DNA from: Hyposmocoma kahamanoa
Lineage: Eukaryota; Arthropoda; Insecta; Lepidoptera; Cosmopterigidae
Length of the DNA: 64,000 nucleotides
Assembly: GCF_003589595.1 (NCBI RefSeq)
Contig: NW_020653900.1
Coordinates: forward strand, 2,209,410-2,273,409
Reading direction: 5' to 3'
The translations under genes and the position numbers were made by a program. The notes below the pieces were generated by a model that did not search any database, had not been told where the DNA came from, and saw only the letters and a program-made list of their open reading frames with translations. Positions 43,532-54,432 of the stretch are shown here, in pieces (the first letter of the stretch is position 1; the number at the start of each line of letters is the position of its first letter).

Positions 43532-44639
43532 GAACGTTAAATTTGACATTCTACCCCAGTGGAAGACAGGTTAGCAAGTATATGTATATAATTAGATATG
43601 GGAATAACGGTACTTTCTAATATCGATAACTTTTTTATTAAAAAACCGACCTCGAATGTTTGTGGAATTACATGTATTTTCTTATAACAAAAAATCCATC
43701 ACAATTAACCATTGACTTACAATTATATGGACGTCGGGTCCACGCTAAAAAGTGTCCGAACTTATAGGGCGTTAAAATCGTATACAGAGCGTCATTCACG
43801 CTTTAGTCTTCGTTTGTTTCTTCTGACAGCAAGCAAAATTAGACAGTACTGCGATGACATTACAATTTAAATTCAACGTTTTAGCTTTTTCATATTCCTT
43901 TACATGTCACTACGTTTAAATAGGTTGACTTGGGACATTTTTTTCGTGGTTTTTGTATTAGACCCGTCGTCCATTTATTTGTAAGTCACTGGGAAAATGT
44001 AGTAAAAAATTTAATAAAATAAGGCTTAACGATGTCATGAAACACCACCTGGATAATAATATAGGTGCGACTACCATTTTTGAACATCAAATTAGCAAAA
44101 TAAGGCATTTTTCCACGATTTTCAAGGTTCAAAGTGAAAATGACGGACTAAGTTCAAGTATGTGGAAGGGCGCGTGCTGTAGGCATACGTGTCACGCACT
44201 CTAAGCGTTTCTTCTGTATTTATTATTCTGTGGTTGGAGACTTCACACGTTTCCAGTTGCACAGCCAAGCATGCCACAGCTACTCTATTATAAACCACGA
44301 TGCTACAAAAAGAAAATCGCGTCAATATTACAACAACCCTGTAGTTTGCGTTGACAGTGTAAATTAAACAATACAAACCCTACAATTTCAATGTTAAAAA
44401 TGAAAATTAAAACACAAAAGCTTGAAAATTCACCAAATGAAATGATATCGAAAATGGCGATGTTCGTTGTGGAAGGCAATAAAAGTGGAAAAGGCAGTGA
44501 AAATTAAACAGGTTATTAGTTGAAAATTACCCGCGTCCCGCGTAATGTCACTGGCAATAAACCCCTACCCGTTGGGGTGGGGCACCCCCGTTTTAAACAT
44601 AAAACCAGTCTGGATACGTTTTTTATATGTAATTTCGGT
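43532..44639. other. Unassigned
   Basis: A small inverted pair of GGGGTG/CACCCC type occurs at 44563-44590 (CCCCTACCCGTTGGGGTGGG). No gene recognised. Confidence 0.3.
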
Positions 44640-45015
44640 ATCTTGTGCTTATGTTAAACATTAAGTACCAATTCACTATAGGTATTGCAGTATTATATGT
44701 TCGTAAAAATATACGTAATTTAATTAAGAAAGAAGATATCCGTAATATTAACCTTAGAACTAAGTTCAAACTCATAGTACCACGATTTTGTTATACTATG
44801 GTAAAAGATTCTCTTATGGGGAACCGTATACGTTTTTACAATATGATTCCGGATCATAATAAAATTATAAATTCCTAACTTTAAAATTTACGTCAACAGT
44901 ATTTGAATTGAAAAGCCATATTACAAAACTGAATATTACGTGTTAGATAAAGATGCTTAGAAAGACGACATGGATCAAGATCCCACGCAAATTTGATTCA
45001 AAGTGTATTCCATAA
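44640..45015 (+). mobile_element. LINE C-terminal relic
   Basis: Plus strand: YQFTIGIAVLYVRKNIRNL, NLRTKFKLIVPRFCYTMVKD, SLMGNRIRFYNMIPDHNKI, then past the stop NFKIYVNSI, IEKPYYKTEYYVLDKDA. The FKLIVP-RFYNMIP-YYK order is that of the end of a non-LTR ORF2. Two stops in the tail. Confidence 0.6.
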
Positions 45016-45054
45016 GCATTTAAGTGTACTTGAAAAGAGCAATCCCTATAGTTT

Positions 45055-45800
45055 CTTGGTTGGTCTTCTCAGGGAAGTCAGCACAATGAACAAGCAGTAG
45101 CTTAAAAAATGGCGTTTTCAAGGGTAAATTTATTTTACCCATAAATAAATGATTATTTGACTCAAAGTCACCAAAAGAAAAAATCCTTCAATCTGACTGG
45201 AAACGAACCAGTGTTTGTTGCCATGCCGGGGCCACTGAGGCAGCATCTTACAAACTTGTCTACGCTTGTTACATATCGAACGCATTGCGTTTTTCTGCAA
45301 ACACTAAATTTGCGACATGTTTTAACGTAATCTATTTTTTTATATTAAATAAATAAATAAATAAATAACGCACACACTCAACATAGCCCCGCACTAGGGA
45401 AACCCTGTGTCGCGGGTGCCATGGACACACATATAGACAACCACAAATTACACCCAAACTCACGAGAGAAATAATTGTAGGCCATACAAATATTTCTCCC
45501 GGCCCGGGAATCGAACCTGGGACCTCTCCGTTGCAGTCCGGCATGGTAACCGTCCGGCCACGGAGGCAGTTAAAGTATTTTTTTATGTTTTAAGTTGAAT
45601 GTTTTGTTTTCTTTTTTCTTTTGTGGTGTCATTGAGGTAAACAAATAAATGTATTTTCTTTCCTTTTCTAGATCTTTGTATAGGGTTTCAATGGTTCTTT
45701 TGCTTGGTTAATTTTTTCTTTGCTTTGTTCGATTTTTCTATCAATAATAATGTCATTTTGTATAGTAATATGAACTTTTGTATTTGTACGACTGTAATTT
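45055..45800. mobile_element. tRNA-derived T-family repeat, split by a SINE
   Basis: Left: the block CTTCTCAGGGAAGTCAGC shared with 6830, then the minus-strand B-box relic CTGACTGGAAACGAACCAG at about 45193. Right, after the S-family SINE: TGTTCGATTTTTCTATCAATAATAATG, the family terminus also seen at 7915. The arrangement suggests one older element interrupted by a younger SINE. Confidence 0.4.
45340..45570 (-). mobile_element. SINE, S-family, full length
   Basis: The minus strand reads from GCCTCCGTGGCCGGACGGTT to GTGTGTGCGTTATT and a TATT-type tail (plus AATAAATAAATAAATAA at 45340). It contains the complete body including CCGGGAGAAATATTTGTATG and GCACCCGCGACACAGGGTTT. Confidence 0.88.
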
Positions 45801-46395
45801 GTGGAAATAAATAAATAATTAAAAAGAATTCCGTAAATTTATTTAAAAATAAACATTAACCGTGCGTATCCAGAATGTCACAGTCTTTGTCAACCATTGT
45901 ACATAAATAGGGCGGCGGTTGGGGGTTAAATCCAGCCCTCCCAAGCCAGGGAAGCGATGTGAGAGGAGGGGGAGGTCTGCGGGCTTAATTACCGCTGCTT
46001 TTATAGTTTTAATGAGTTCATTTCGGAGCGGGGCTAACAAGCGACGTAATACCTATTTTAACCAATTTTGAAATTAATAACGAAGTGATGGGACACTGTC
46101 GATGTTTGTTGGATAAATATAGTCGATTGGTTTCGTTTATGGTACGGTAAAGCGGGCTGACTTTCCGAACTCCTCCAGGACACCGCCTTAAGGTCGCTGT
46201 CTGGTAGTTGCTCACGCTAGAACACTGCACTAGGCCACGACTGTATCCCCCATCTCTAAGCAGGCTTTGCACAGTTGGCTATGCATTATATCTAAATTAA
46301 ATAAAGCACCAGTCAAAACTAAAAGCTCATGTCGCTATACCTGTAATAGGTTGTAAACATATTATGCAAGTTTTTATTATATAGCTATAAGTGTC

Positions 46396-46474
46396 AGGTC
46401 TAACGAGTCGTGCCACTGCCACAGCGCCAGTCACTCTGAGACATAAGTCGACAAGTCCCACGTGTCTGTGATAT
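46396..46474 (-). mobile_element. Rep-A copy 15, fragment
   Basis: CGTGCCACTGCCACAGCGCC to GTCCCACGTGTCTGTGATAT, head to head with copy 16 only a few bases away. Confidence 0.7.
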
Positions 46475-46477
46475 ACA

Positions 46478-46746
46478 GAACTTCTTGTGGAAGAGTTCGC
46501 CCAGGGCAGTACTGCCACCTTACCTATTTCTACCGTCAAGCAGTTTTGTGAGCATTATTGATTTCCAGTTTTGAAGGGGGTACTGATGAAATTACAGGAA
46601 CATAGGACTTGTCAACTTATGTCTTAGCGTGCCAGTTGCAGTGATCTTTGCACTCTGAGTGGTACTGCGACTGTTATGGACAGGAATGTAGCTTGCCACC
46701 AGACACACGACTTGTTCGTCCCGTCACTTGATATTATAAAAAAAAT
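46478..46746 (+). mobile_element. Rep-A copy 16
   Basis: From GAACTTCTTGTGGAAGAGTT to ACGACTTGTTCGTCCCGTCA and GATATTATAAAAAAAA, nearly complete with small deletions. Confidence 0.88.
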
Positions 46747-46799
46747 ATTCATAGGAACTACTAGCCACGTACACCAGAATATTATTTATTTATATATTT

Positions 46800-46980
46800 A
46801 ACTGCCTCTGTGCCAGATTGCCACGCAGAGGCATGTATGGCCTACATTTATTTCTCTCGTGAGTTTGGGTATAATTTGTGGTTGTCTATGTGTGTGTCCA
46901 TGGCACCCGCGACTCAGGGTTTCCCTAATGCTTGGTGTGTGCTATGGTTAGTGTGTGCGTTATTATTATTATTTAATTTG
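46800..46980 (+). mobile_element. SINE, S-family, B box deleted
   Basis: CTGCCTCTGTGCCAGATTGC joins straight to ATGTATGGCCTACATTT, losing the B-box region, then a normal body and GTTATTATTATTATTTAA tail. Confidence 0.82.
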
Positions 46981-47342
46981 AATAAAGAATGGCTTGAATC
47001 TCCTTTTAATATTTCTATTAAACTTTCTGGTATATGTGGCCAGAGGTTTACAGAAACGTTGTTATCATAATTGAACCCTTGTTTATCGTTCCTCTAAATA
47101 AGACCATGAGTATATAATATCAATGGAAACAAAAAAAATATCACTAGTACTATACGAGAATGTAATATATAGATACAACAAAACTAATAATAGTAGTGGT
47201 GACAAGTAGATTTGCAGAAAAGGAGCTATTTAAGAAAGTGACACCTGTGCTAGGAGACTGCTTTTCGATAAACGCTAAACCTAATTTATAAACTTAGTCA
47301 TAGTTTCACAAAATAATTTAAAAAATCTTTTATAGATATAAA
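46981..47342. other. Unassigned
   Basis: No gene or repeat recognised. Confidence 0.25.
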
Positions 47343-47410
47343 ACGATTTGATATAACGGGAGAGGTTTAAAAAGAGATCTTTTTAAACCTCTCCCGTTAT
47401 ATCAAATCGT
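47343..47410. repeat. 68-bp near-perfect palindrome, 32-bp stem, 4-base loop
   Basis: ACGATTTGATATAACGGGAG-AGGTTTAAAAAG at 47343-47374 pairs exactly with 47379-47410; the loop is AGAT. Outside the core, ATAAAA and TTTTAT continue with a small offset. Confidence 0.92.
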
Positions 47411-48774
47411 TCGTTTTATATGAACAAACCGTCACAGTGACGCCAAACGGGCGCTGCCGGTGCGTTGCGTCGCGTCGTCGCAATTTCAAACAGTTCGTCG
47501 CAACTTACGTACCGCAGCATCCGTCCCCGCTTCGTCTCCTGACCCCTTGTCCTAAGTAACTAACTACGCAGCGTCACCGCTCGTTATCGACTCTGATGAG
47601 CACGTCTTGGCCCTAAACTGTCGCGCATTTCGTAATGGATGCTATTACAGCCTACTCAACGTTTTAAAGCTATTATTACTAGATTCGGTTAGTAACTGAA
47701 ATCCGTTTTTCATGCAATACCCATCTCTAGTGAAGTTGCGATAGCATCCGTGCGGCGGTCGTCGACTATTTTGTCGATATTAATTAAAAAGGGCCCAAAC
47801 AAGTTAATATTAAAGAAAATTAAGCAATCTCCGCCCGCTTAAGTTGCTAATGAATTTCGTGTACACAGGACGCTCGGCGATAATCTTGTTTAATTTTCTT
47901 AAAAACTTACTGAAACTTTAATAATGATAAGAACTGGAATTCTGAATTTATCCTAACTAAGTTCCATATTCCGTTCCATATTAAATTTGACCAACTTCTG
48001 CTGTTCCGATTTTTTTTGGTTCCATACAATGAAATAATCCTTACATGAAACTGAGTCGATCAACACTGGAAAAAATTTGGTCTACTTTATTCATTTTTTT
48101 CTTTTTTTATATTTTTATTCAATTATAAATATAGGTTTATTACTTTATTTATAGCTGTTTTGTTATCTGTAAACTTATAGGTACCTCAAAAGTAGGTCAA
48201 TTAAAGCCTCTATGAATATCATATATGGGAACGTTTAATATTAAAATTTTGGATATTTCTAGTTTCATTTAAAAAAAGTTATTGATATCGATTTACTCAT
48301 TAGGTAACGTACTTTCGATATCAGTTTAAAGCTTTTTAATATCTCTTGTATTTATGGAATAATCGCGTCGGCACATTTAACGATTACACCTGTATAAATA
48401 TAAAAATGTACACCATAACAGGGTTTCTACCAGTTCTAATTAATGTAAGTTTAAGTTTTCTTAAGGAAAAATTATTGTCCACTCTACGCATATTATTTGA
48501 AATTTGGTAAATATAGCCTGTCTATTCCAATCTTTGTGCGTCGTTGCGGGTTTTGCGTTTGTTATTCGCGTCGTTTTCTTGGTAATCTGTGAAGTTGATA
48601 ATGACTATGTTCTTCTTATTGATGAAACATTATACGTGGAAGATTATATATATTTTTTTAATCTTTACTTATTTAGGAACTTGTTTACAAATTATACGTC
48701 AGTTTTATCGTAACCTGAACTATCTTTTTTTGCTTGGGAGACGCTGCTGAAGAAAAAATTGAACAAAAATTTAA
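47411..48774. other. Unassigned; CG-rich patch at 47440-47620
   Basis: The patch (GGTGCGTTGCGTCGCGTCGT and following) is rich in CG pairs, directly beside the palindrome, and may be a promoter-like island or part of an unknown element. A hydrophobic 69-codon open stretch at 48504-48713 is not supported further. Confidence 0.3.
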
Positions 48775-48990
48775 GTCAGTTCTACAGAACCGGCTAAAGC
48801 TATTGAATGGGAAAATGGTGACGCTAAGGCAAAGTCAGACCTAGTTCTATCGGTCAGCCCGAGTGAACTGAAGCACCTGGGATCATGCCTTACATCGTGA
48901 GAAGTATGGTTGAAGCTCGAAGGTATACGTGCCTCAAAGGGACCTGCCAAAAAACGTAGTAGCATTCTGCTCCAACAATTGGCACCTACA
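48775..48990 (+). mobile_element. Copia-type LTR retrotransposon gag relic
   Basis: One frame reads EPAKAIEWENGDAKAKSDLV, LSVSPSELKHLGSCLTS, a stop, EVWLKLEGIRASKGPAKK and LLQQLA. This is the pattern of Copia-type gag (UBN2-like): W-x-KA--DL-LSVS--EL, then TS-EVW--LE--Y-SKGPA. Only about 70 codons remain, with one stop. No LTR was found nearby. Confidence 0.7.
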
Positions 48991-49088
48991 GTTCTATATT
49001 TTTTTCTAAAATGACAATTTGCAGATTTTGTTTAACAAGAAAACTGAAACTAAATAAGGTGTTATAAATCGCACTAGCATCAAGTATA

Positions 49089-49577
49089 TAACCAGAAATA
49101 TAGACGAAATAAGGGCCATCCATCCCTGGCAACTCATTAGGCAAATGGGCCTTACATCACTTTCAAATATCAACTCTCATTTGCGCTGAAATCATAAATT
49201 AGAAAACTGAAATAGTACCGCACCAACAACTGACCTGTGTGTACGTCTCTGTATGTTCCAAAAATATTCCGTATTTATTGTAATCTCTATCAATGGGGGC
49301 TATTTCATTCGGTGGTGTGGGAAAAACAGCAAAACATCTAATTACATAACAAACGGAATCACATTTCATCGGTAATTAAGTATTAAATAAGTAATTTTGC
49401 AATTTTCGTCCATTATAGCAAAGCTCAAGTTAAACTAGTCGACTTCAAGTGAAAGAAAATGACGACACCCGTCAATTGTTTCGAATTCGGGCTGGCCAAT
49501 CGGAGCGCAGTTGTCACAGTAATGATTTGGCAGAATAGTTTTAAACAAAGGACGTTCGTCCCTATTTCTTGTTATTA
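49089..49577. mobile_element. MITE with TA target duplication, copy 2
   Basis: The left end TAACCAGAAATATAGACGAA and the decayed right end (CGTCCCTATTTCTTGTTA) match copy 1 at 8018. Shared interior words include AAAACAGCAAAACATCTAAT and GACGACACCCGTCAATT. Longer than copy 1 because of extra sequence near 49190-49290. Confidence 0.78.
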
Positions 49578-50189
49578 TACTCGATGCGCACAATCAAGGG
49601 TGCTCCCGCGTCTGCATCAATGTAGTTTCACATAATTTATTTCTATGTATTTCTAATTTATATGATTATAATAATTATTATTATACATATTTAAAATATT
49701 ATTAACTAGATTATCTTATTTTTAATAGTTACATTTAAATAATAATATTTAATAAATTGTAGCTATTTATATTATTTAAGTTACGGTTTATTTTAAGTTT
49801 TTTTTTTAATTTCATTGGATCAACTTGTTTATTTTTTTTCTGTTGTGTCCACATTTGCATGCCTTGCCGATCTTTAATTGAGGCAGAATTAGGTAGAAGT
49901 CCCTGTGTCAACTTTGTTATATATTTAATTCACGTCTTGTTGGTTGTCCTAAGAATAAATAAATAAAAAAACTGCATGTAGGCGGTTGTAGTGTGTTCCG
50001 CTGATCCCGGATTTGTTACAAACACAATTTCGCTAATAATGTGGATTATGTTAGCTATGATAAGGCGGGCACTAATATTTGACTATACAAATACTTGACG
50101 TTGCCAATGGCAACAAGCAACGCTGTCAAATCTTTCCAATGTTCTAAAAGCACTCTAAGTAGGATTAAAAAGCTTTTTTTTTAAATATA
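49578..50189. other. Unassigned; possible LINE 3' UTR
   Basis: A GAATAAATAAATAAAAAAA run at 49952-49970 could be a LINE tail; the 120 bp before it (TTGCATGCCTTGCCGATC) have no recognised coding. Confidence 0.3.
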
Positions 50190-50412
50190 AAGTGAGTGGA
50201 CCATAGCAGTTTAAGCCGCCAAGATCTGAGGGGCACTGCGACTCCACCCGTCATCCTGAGACATAACTTGACAAGTGTCTATAATTTCACCAGCACCATT
50301 ACCATCCAAATCGGAGCTCAGTAATACTCCCATTACTACTTGATGGCAGAAATAGGTAAGATAGTAATACCCTGGACAAACTCTCTCACAAGGAGCTCTA
50401 CTGCTACTAGGA
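50190..50412 (-). mobile_element. Rep-A copy 17
   Basis: A reversed copy: GTGAGTGGACCATAGCAG to GGACAAACTCTCTCACAAGG-AGCTC, moderately decayed, preceded by a T-run at about 50174. Confidence 0.8.
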
Positions 50413-50799
50413 GAGTAAATAGGAATTTTGGAACACCCTCTAAATAAAGCCGTAAAACAGTTCGAAACTGATGAACCTCTGACGTTTTTGTTTACTTAGC
50501 GATTCTTTCCATTGCTTAATTTTGTTGTAAATTAAACTTCCAGTTCGACGTAGGTAATTTTAACTTAGGTATTTCAACAAGCGTCGTTACGGTTGCATGT
50601 TCTTTAAGTACAAATGCCTAGAATATTCTTTATTCATGGATTCTTCCAGAAACAAAAATTTATTTCAACTACAGATATTAAAAGTGTATCTAGGTATCGA
50701 GCACGTTTTTGCCAATTACTGAATTATTTTTTTTTATAATATTTTCAAATTAGATTTTTAAATTTTCTTTCAACTGTGGCAACCGTTAGACTTTTTTTA

Positions 50800-51255
50800 G
50801 TAAATTTTAAGAAGTATGCCTATAAAATATAATAACGTAATCCCGTCTGAAATTCGACATTCTAAGTCGATTCCTATTTTGAAAACCGGATTGCGTAACT
50901 ATCTTGTAGCACGGTCCTAGTTTGCAACGTGTGTATATTTATTAGTAAGTATAAGTTTATTTAGGTATATTTACTTATACATATATTTATGTAGGTACAA
51001 TATACATATATATAATATATATATGGTAATTTATTTATTTGATAAATTATAATGGAAGTTATATATAATTCGATTAATTTTTATTTGTAAATTGGCACAT
51101 TACTTCTCCCGCTCCGATTAGCTTTCCTCTACCTTAAAGGTTGTCCGGAAGAGATGGCTCTTGGCTATAAGACCGCTTTTGCACACATTAGTTTTAAGTT
51201 GCTCATGTAATGTGTCTTGTTCCTATGTGTGAACAATAAAGTAGCTAATGTAAAT
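50800..51255 (+). mobile_element. LINE C-terminal codons and 3' UTR
   Basis: YKIYNVIPSEIRHSKSIPIL, KTGLRNYLVARS then stop at about 50920. After an AT-rich segment a 3' UTR with AAAGGTTGTCCGGAAGAGAT, GGCTCTTGGCTATAAGACCG and ACAATAAAGTAGC follows. That UTR resembles the one at 36580-36640 (GGTTAGCTGGAAGAAATCCC), a known conserved style among Jockey/CR1-group LINEs. Confidence 0.6.
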
Positions 51256-51345
51256 TAATTTTAAAAAATAATTAAAAATTTACGTCGCCATATCACCCCT
51301 CCTTTTTTGACCCCACTTTTATTGTAAGAGCAAGAACAGTAGTTT

Positions 51346-51510
51346 TTACTAGCAATAGAGTTCATTGTAAAAGTGTTCGTCCAGGGAAGTACTGCCACCT
51401 TATCTATTTCTGCCAACAAGCAGTAACGGAAGCATTACTGCGTTCCGGTTTTGGAAGATAAGGGTTCTGGTGAAATTACTAACACATGGGAATTGTCAAC
51501 TTATGTCCTA
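51346..51510 (+). mobile_element. Rep-A copy 18, left part
   Basis: From GAGTTCATTGTAAAAGTGTT to TCAACTTATGTCCTA, then interrupted by the MITE and resumed at 51974. Confidence 0.82.
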
Positions 51511-51973
51511 GGGCGCGATCCCATTATGTCGTGACGACAGATAGTCGTACAGTTCAAAGTGTCGTGGTTTGTATATTTAAATGAAGTTGTTCATATATAG
51601 AATAACACGATTAACTGTCGTTCACGACTTTTTTAACGTTACGACGACAGACTGTCGTGACAATGGAAAGAGATTAAACGACAGTTGTCTGACTATAAAT
51701 AAAACGTCACGAAAAACATGTGACTACAGATGATCGGAACTTCAAAAGATTCTGTCTCGCAAACGACAAAGTGACTGCCGTGAACCGATAAATTGTCGTC
51801 ACGATCTAGTGGGAACAGCTAGGCACGACTGTCGTTCAACGATAAAATAAACGTCTCTGACACAGTTACGACAGGTAGTTGTGATATGGGAACAGACCAA
51901 CGTTTTATTTCTAGTTGGACGACTGTCACGTCTAGCCTGTTCCCATATCACGACCATCTGTCGTGACTTTGTC
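51511..51973. mobile_element. PIF/Harbinger-like MITE, copy 2, inserted in Rep-A
   Basis: Starts GGGCGCGATCCCATTATGTC as in copy 1 at 27795, in the opposite internal orientation (AAAGTGTCGTGGTTTGTATA here against its reverse there). The right terminus is degraded (CATCTGTCGTGACTTTGTC). It also contains ACGACTGTCGT-like words throughout. Confidence 0.75.
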
Positions 51974-52085
51974 GGGATAACGGGTGCAGTGACAGTACCC
52001 CTCAGATCTTTGCAATTTAAGGCTCTTTTTTGGCACTGAAACTGCTATAAACAGGCGTGTTGCTGACCACCAGATATATGACGTT
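51974..52085 (+). mobile_element. Rep-A copy 18, right part
   Basis: GGGATAACGGGTGCAGTGAC to TTGCTGACCACCAGATATAT-GACGTTAAATAAAGAA, tail decayed. Confidence 0.78.
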
Positions 52086-52184
52086 AAATAAAGAACAAGA
52101 AGTACATTCAATAAACATTTATAGCAGCATCACTCAGTACCGCAGTATTCCAGGCGCGACTGTTATGACAAATCCTTTTCTCCA

Positions 52185-52415
52185 CTAGTTTGTTATAATT
52201 ATTAATACAAAGATTCCGAACACTCGGAAAAAAAGACAAGCACATAGAAAAATTCGTGAGGTCCGTTGGTTCGTTCCGTGGTTTAGTTGGTATAGCGTCT
52301 GGCACGGTATGCAAGAAGACATCGGTTCGAATCCGACCGGATCGAAGGATTTTTTTCTGAGTGTTCGATCTTTGTATTAATAATTATAACAAACTAGTGG
52401 AGTAATTTCACAAAA
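52185..52415 (+). mobile_element. tRNA-derived foldback, T-family, reference copy
   Basis: Left end TTATAATTATTAATACAAAG, centre GTGGTTTAGTTGGTATAGCG (A box) and ATCGGTTCGAATCCGACCGG (B box with paired T-arm), right end TTTGTATTAATAATTATAAC then AAACTAGTGGAG. The two ends are inverted copies (TTATTAATACAAAGAT), so the repeat is a foldback with a tRNA-like core, unusual for a SINE. Members are also at 7835, 16225, 21690, 45055, 53810 and 59755. Confidence 0.7.
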
Positions 52416-52954
52416 AATAATTGAATATTAATTCAATAAAAATTTAATTAAATCCTTTTCTGTTAAATCCAATATCCATCAGTGGACTTTTATTCACAAT
52501 ATGCAGATGAAGACGATTCTCGACATAATACAGCATCAATATTATAATGTACAATGAGAATGTTATAAAAGCAAAAGAGATACGAATATGCAAATAATGA
52601 TCAAAAATTATTCAACCATATTTATTTTTGGGCAACTTTTCGATTATTTACCTTAAAACTTTTACGATAAGACGTATTTTTGTTTATAATGCAGTTGGTA
52701 CATAGTTCTTTTTGTTAAGCTATATAGAGTCCATTGTTATAACTTCATTTGCTCCTTTGAACTGTTTTATTCTTTTTCGAATATTGATTTAAAGTGGTAC
52801 GTAAGAAGGAATTCGAGGAATTTTTACGATGCATGCGGAGGAATGAAAGGACCGGGTACAATATTGGAACGTTTGTTATTTTAACTATAAGAAATATAAA
52901 CGTTACTTATAACATTTATATATTGAGTATCTAGAATTCTACGCCATTACTTCT
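52416..52954. other. Unassigned
   Basis: AT-rich, nothing recognised. Confidence 0.25.
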
Positions 52955-53105
52955 TCTTCTTTTTATAGTGCCTCTTCAATCCTGAAGGTAGGCTGTCAGC
53001 TTTCTGTATTTATCTCTATCAGCAGCTAACCAGAACAGCTATACAACGGAAGCAATGCCGGTCCACTCCTGGATGTTACGCAGCCACGATTTCTTCCTTA
53101 AAAAT
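52955..53105 (-). mobile_element. LINE C-terminal codons
   Basis: Minus strand: RKKSWLRNIQEWTGIASVV, a stop, LFWLAADRDKYRKLTAYLQD, RGTIKRRRS. The SWLRNIQEWTG and A-DR-KY-L-A-LQ blocks are the usual end of a widespread insect LINE polyprotein, close in style to 58860-59130. Only 50 codons remain. Confidence 0.6.
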
Positions 53106-53214
53106 ATACCACTATATTAATCCAGGGATGACTTAGACTCCTTTTTAAAGGACTGGCCAGATGCCCAAAACCATGAGTATAGGGAAAAATGGGGGGAGGT
53201 CCTTACTCAGCAGC

Positions 53215-53412
53215 GGAAAGCAGTGCCACTTAGAACTTTAAATCGCAAAGATCTGGGGGATACTGCCACTGCGCCTGTCACCCTGAGACATAAGTTTACA
53301 ATTCTCATGTGCCTGTAATTTAACAAGCACTCTTACCCTACAAAAGTAGAACACAGTAATGCTGACATTACTGCTTAGCGGCAGAAATGGTTAAGGTGGC
53401 AGTACTTCTCTG
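53215..53412 (-). mobile_element. Rep-A copy 19
   Basis: AAAGCAGTGCCACTTAGAAC to GGTTAAGGTGGCAGTACTTC; it lacks its tail and follows the same orientation as copies 20 and 21. Confidence 0.82.
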
Positions 53413-53437
53413 AAGGACCTTTTTTTATAATACCACG

Positions 53438-53690
53438 TGACGGGATGAACAAGTCATGCACCTGATAGTAAGCTACATGCCTATCAATAACAGTTGCAGT
53501 GCCACTCAGAGAGCTTTAAATCGCAAAAATCTGAGGGACACTGCCACTGCGTACGTCACTTTCAGACGTAAGTTGACAAGTCACAAATGCCTGTAGGTAA
53601 TTTCACCAGCACCCTTACCCTCCCAAAACGGAACGCAGCAATGTTCACGTTACTGCTTAGCAGCAGAAATATGTAAGGTGACACTTCTCT
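53438..53690 (-). mobile_element. Rep-A copy 20
   Basis: A reversed copy with tail block GTGACGGGATGAACAAGTCA at left, preceded by a TTTTTTTATAATA run, to AGCAGCAGAAATATGTAAGG at right. Confidence 0.85.
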
Positions 53691-53809
53691 GCTAATCCCC
53701 GTATTATATCGGTCGATCGTAACTCTGAATAAGGTCAAAATCCCGTCTTATATCTAGATAGCGCTGATCAATAGCCTGCAAAGTTGAAAGACCAAGTACA
53801 AAGACACGA

Positions 53810-53975
53810 CGCAAGCACATAGAAAAATTCGTGAGGTCCATTGGTTCGTTCCGTGGCTTAGTTGGTATAGCGTCTGCCACGGTATGCAAGAAGACGTCGG
53901 TTCGAATCCGACCGGATCGAAGAAATTTTTTCTGAGTGTTTTTTCTGAGTGTTCAATCTTTGTATTAATAATTAA
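53810..53975 (+). mobile_element. tRNA-derived T-family repeat, near-identical to 52250-52390
   Basis: From AAGCACATAGAAAAATTCGT through GTGGCTTAGTTGGTATAGCG and GTCGGTTCGAATCCGACCGG to the right terminus. Over about 120 bp it differs from the 52 kb copy at only a handful of positions. Just after the core TTTTTTCTGAGTG is duplicated. Confidence 0.72.
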
Positions 53976-54204
53976 TAGCCTGGAAGTTAGTTTATATTAT
54001 GTAAATTACCGCGGATAACAATGAATTCCTCTTTAATATGAAATACAAGAGTTTTTTTTTTTCCTTGTAATATTATTCAATATTCACCATTAAGCTAAAA
54101 TTATTTTCTGAACTTTGAAGGGTGTACGGGTAGTGTGAAATAAAAGTTTTTTTTAACAATAGAAATGACACGAATTTTTCCAGCACAATTTTTTTTGTCA
54201 TCAA

Positions 54205-54432
54205 GTGACTGTACGCCCTAGTCGTACGCCTTGTGGTACACGACATGCGTCTCCATAGCACTTGAAATGCCACTCAGAGCTCTAAATCTCAGGGACACTG
54301 CCACTGCACTTGTCACCCTTAGACATAAGTTCACATTTCTCGTGTGTGTGCCTGTAATTTCACCAGCACTCTTAGCCCTACATAATCGCGGCAGACATAG
54401 GTAAGGTGACAGTACTTCCCTGGACGAACTTG
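54205..54432 (-). mobile_element. Rep-A copy 21
   Basis: A reversed copy from AGTGACTGTACGCCCTAGTC to TTCCCTGGACGAACTTGTGA, with an internal deletion around the AAAGATCTGAGGG block. Confidence 0.82.

Noticed and set aside
52270..52345. Functional tRNA gene
   Set aside because: A and B boxes are present but the acceptor stem does not pair well and the core is repeated inside a foldback element at 53845.
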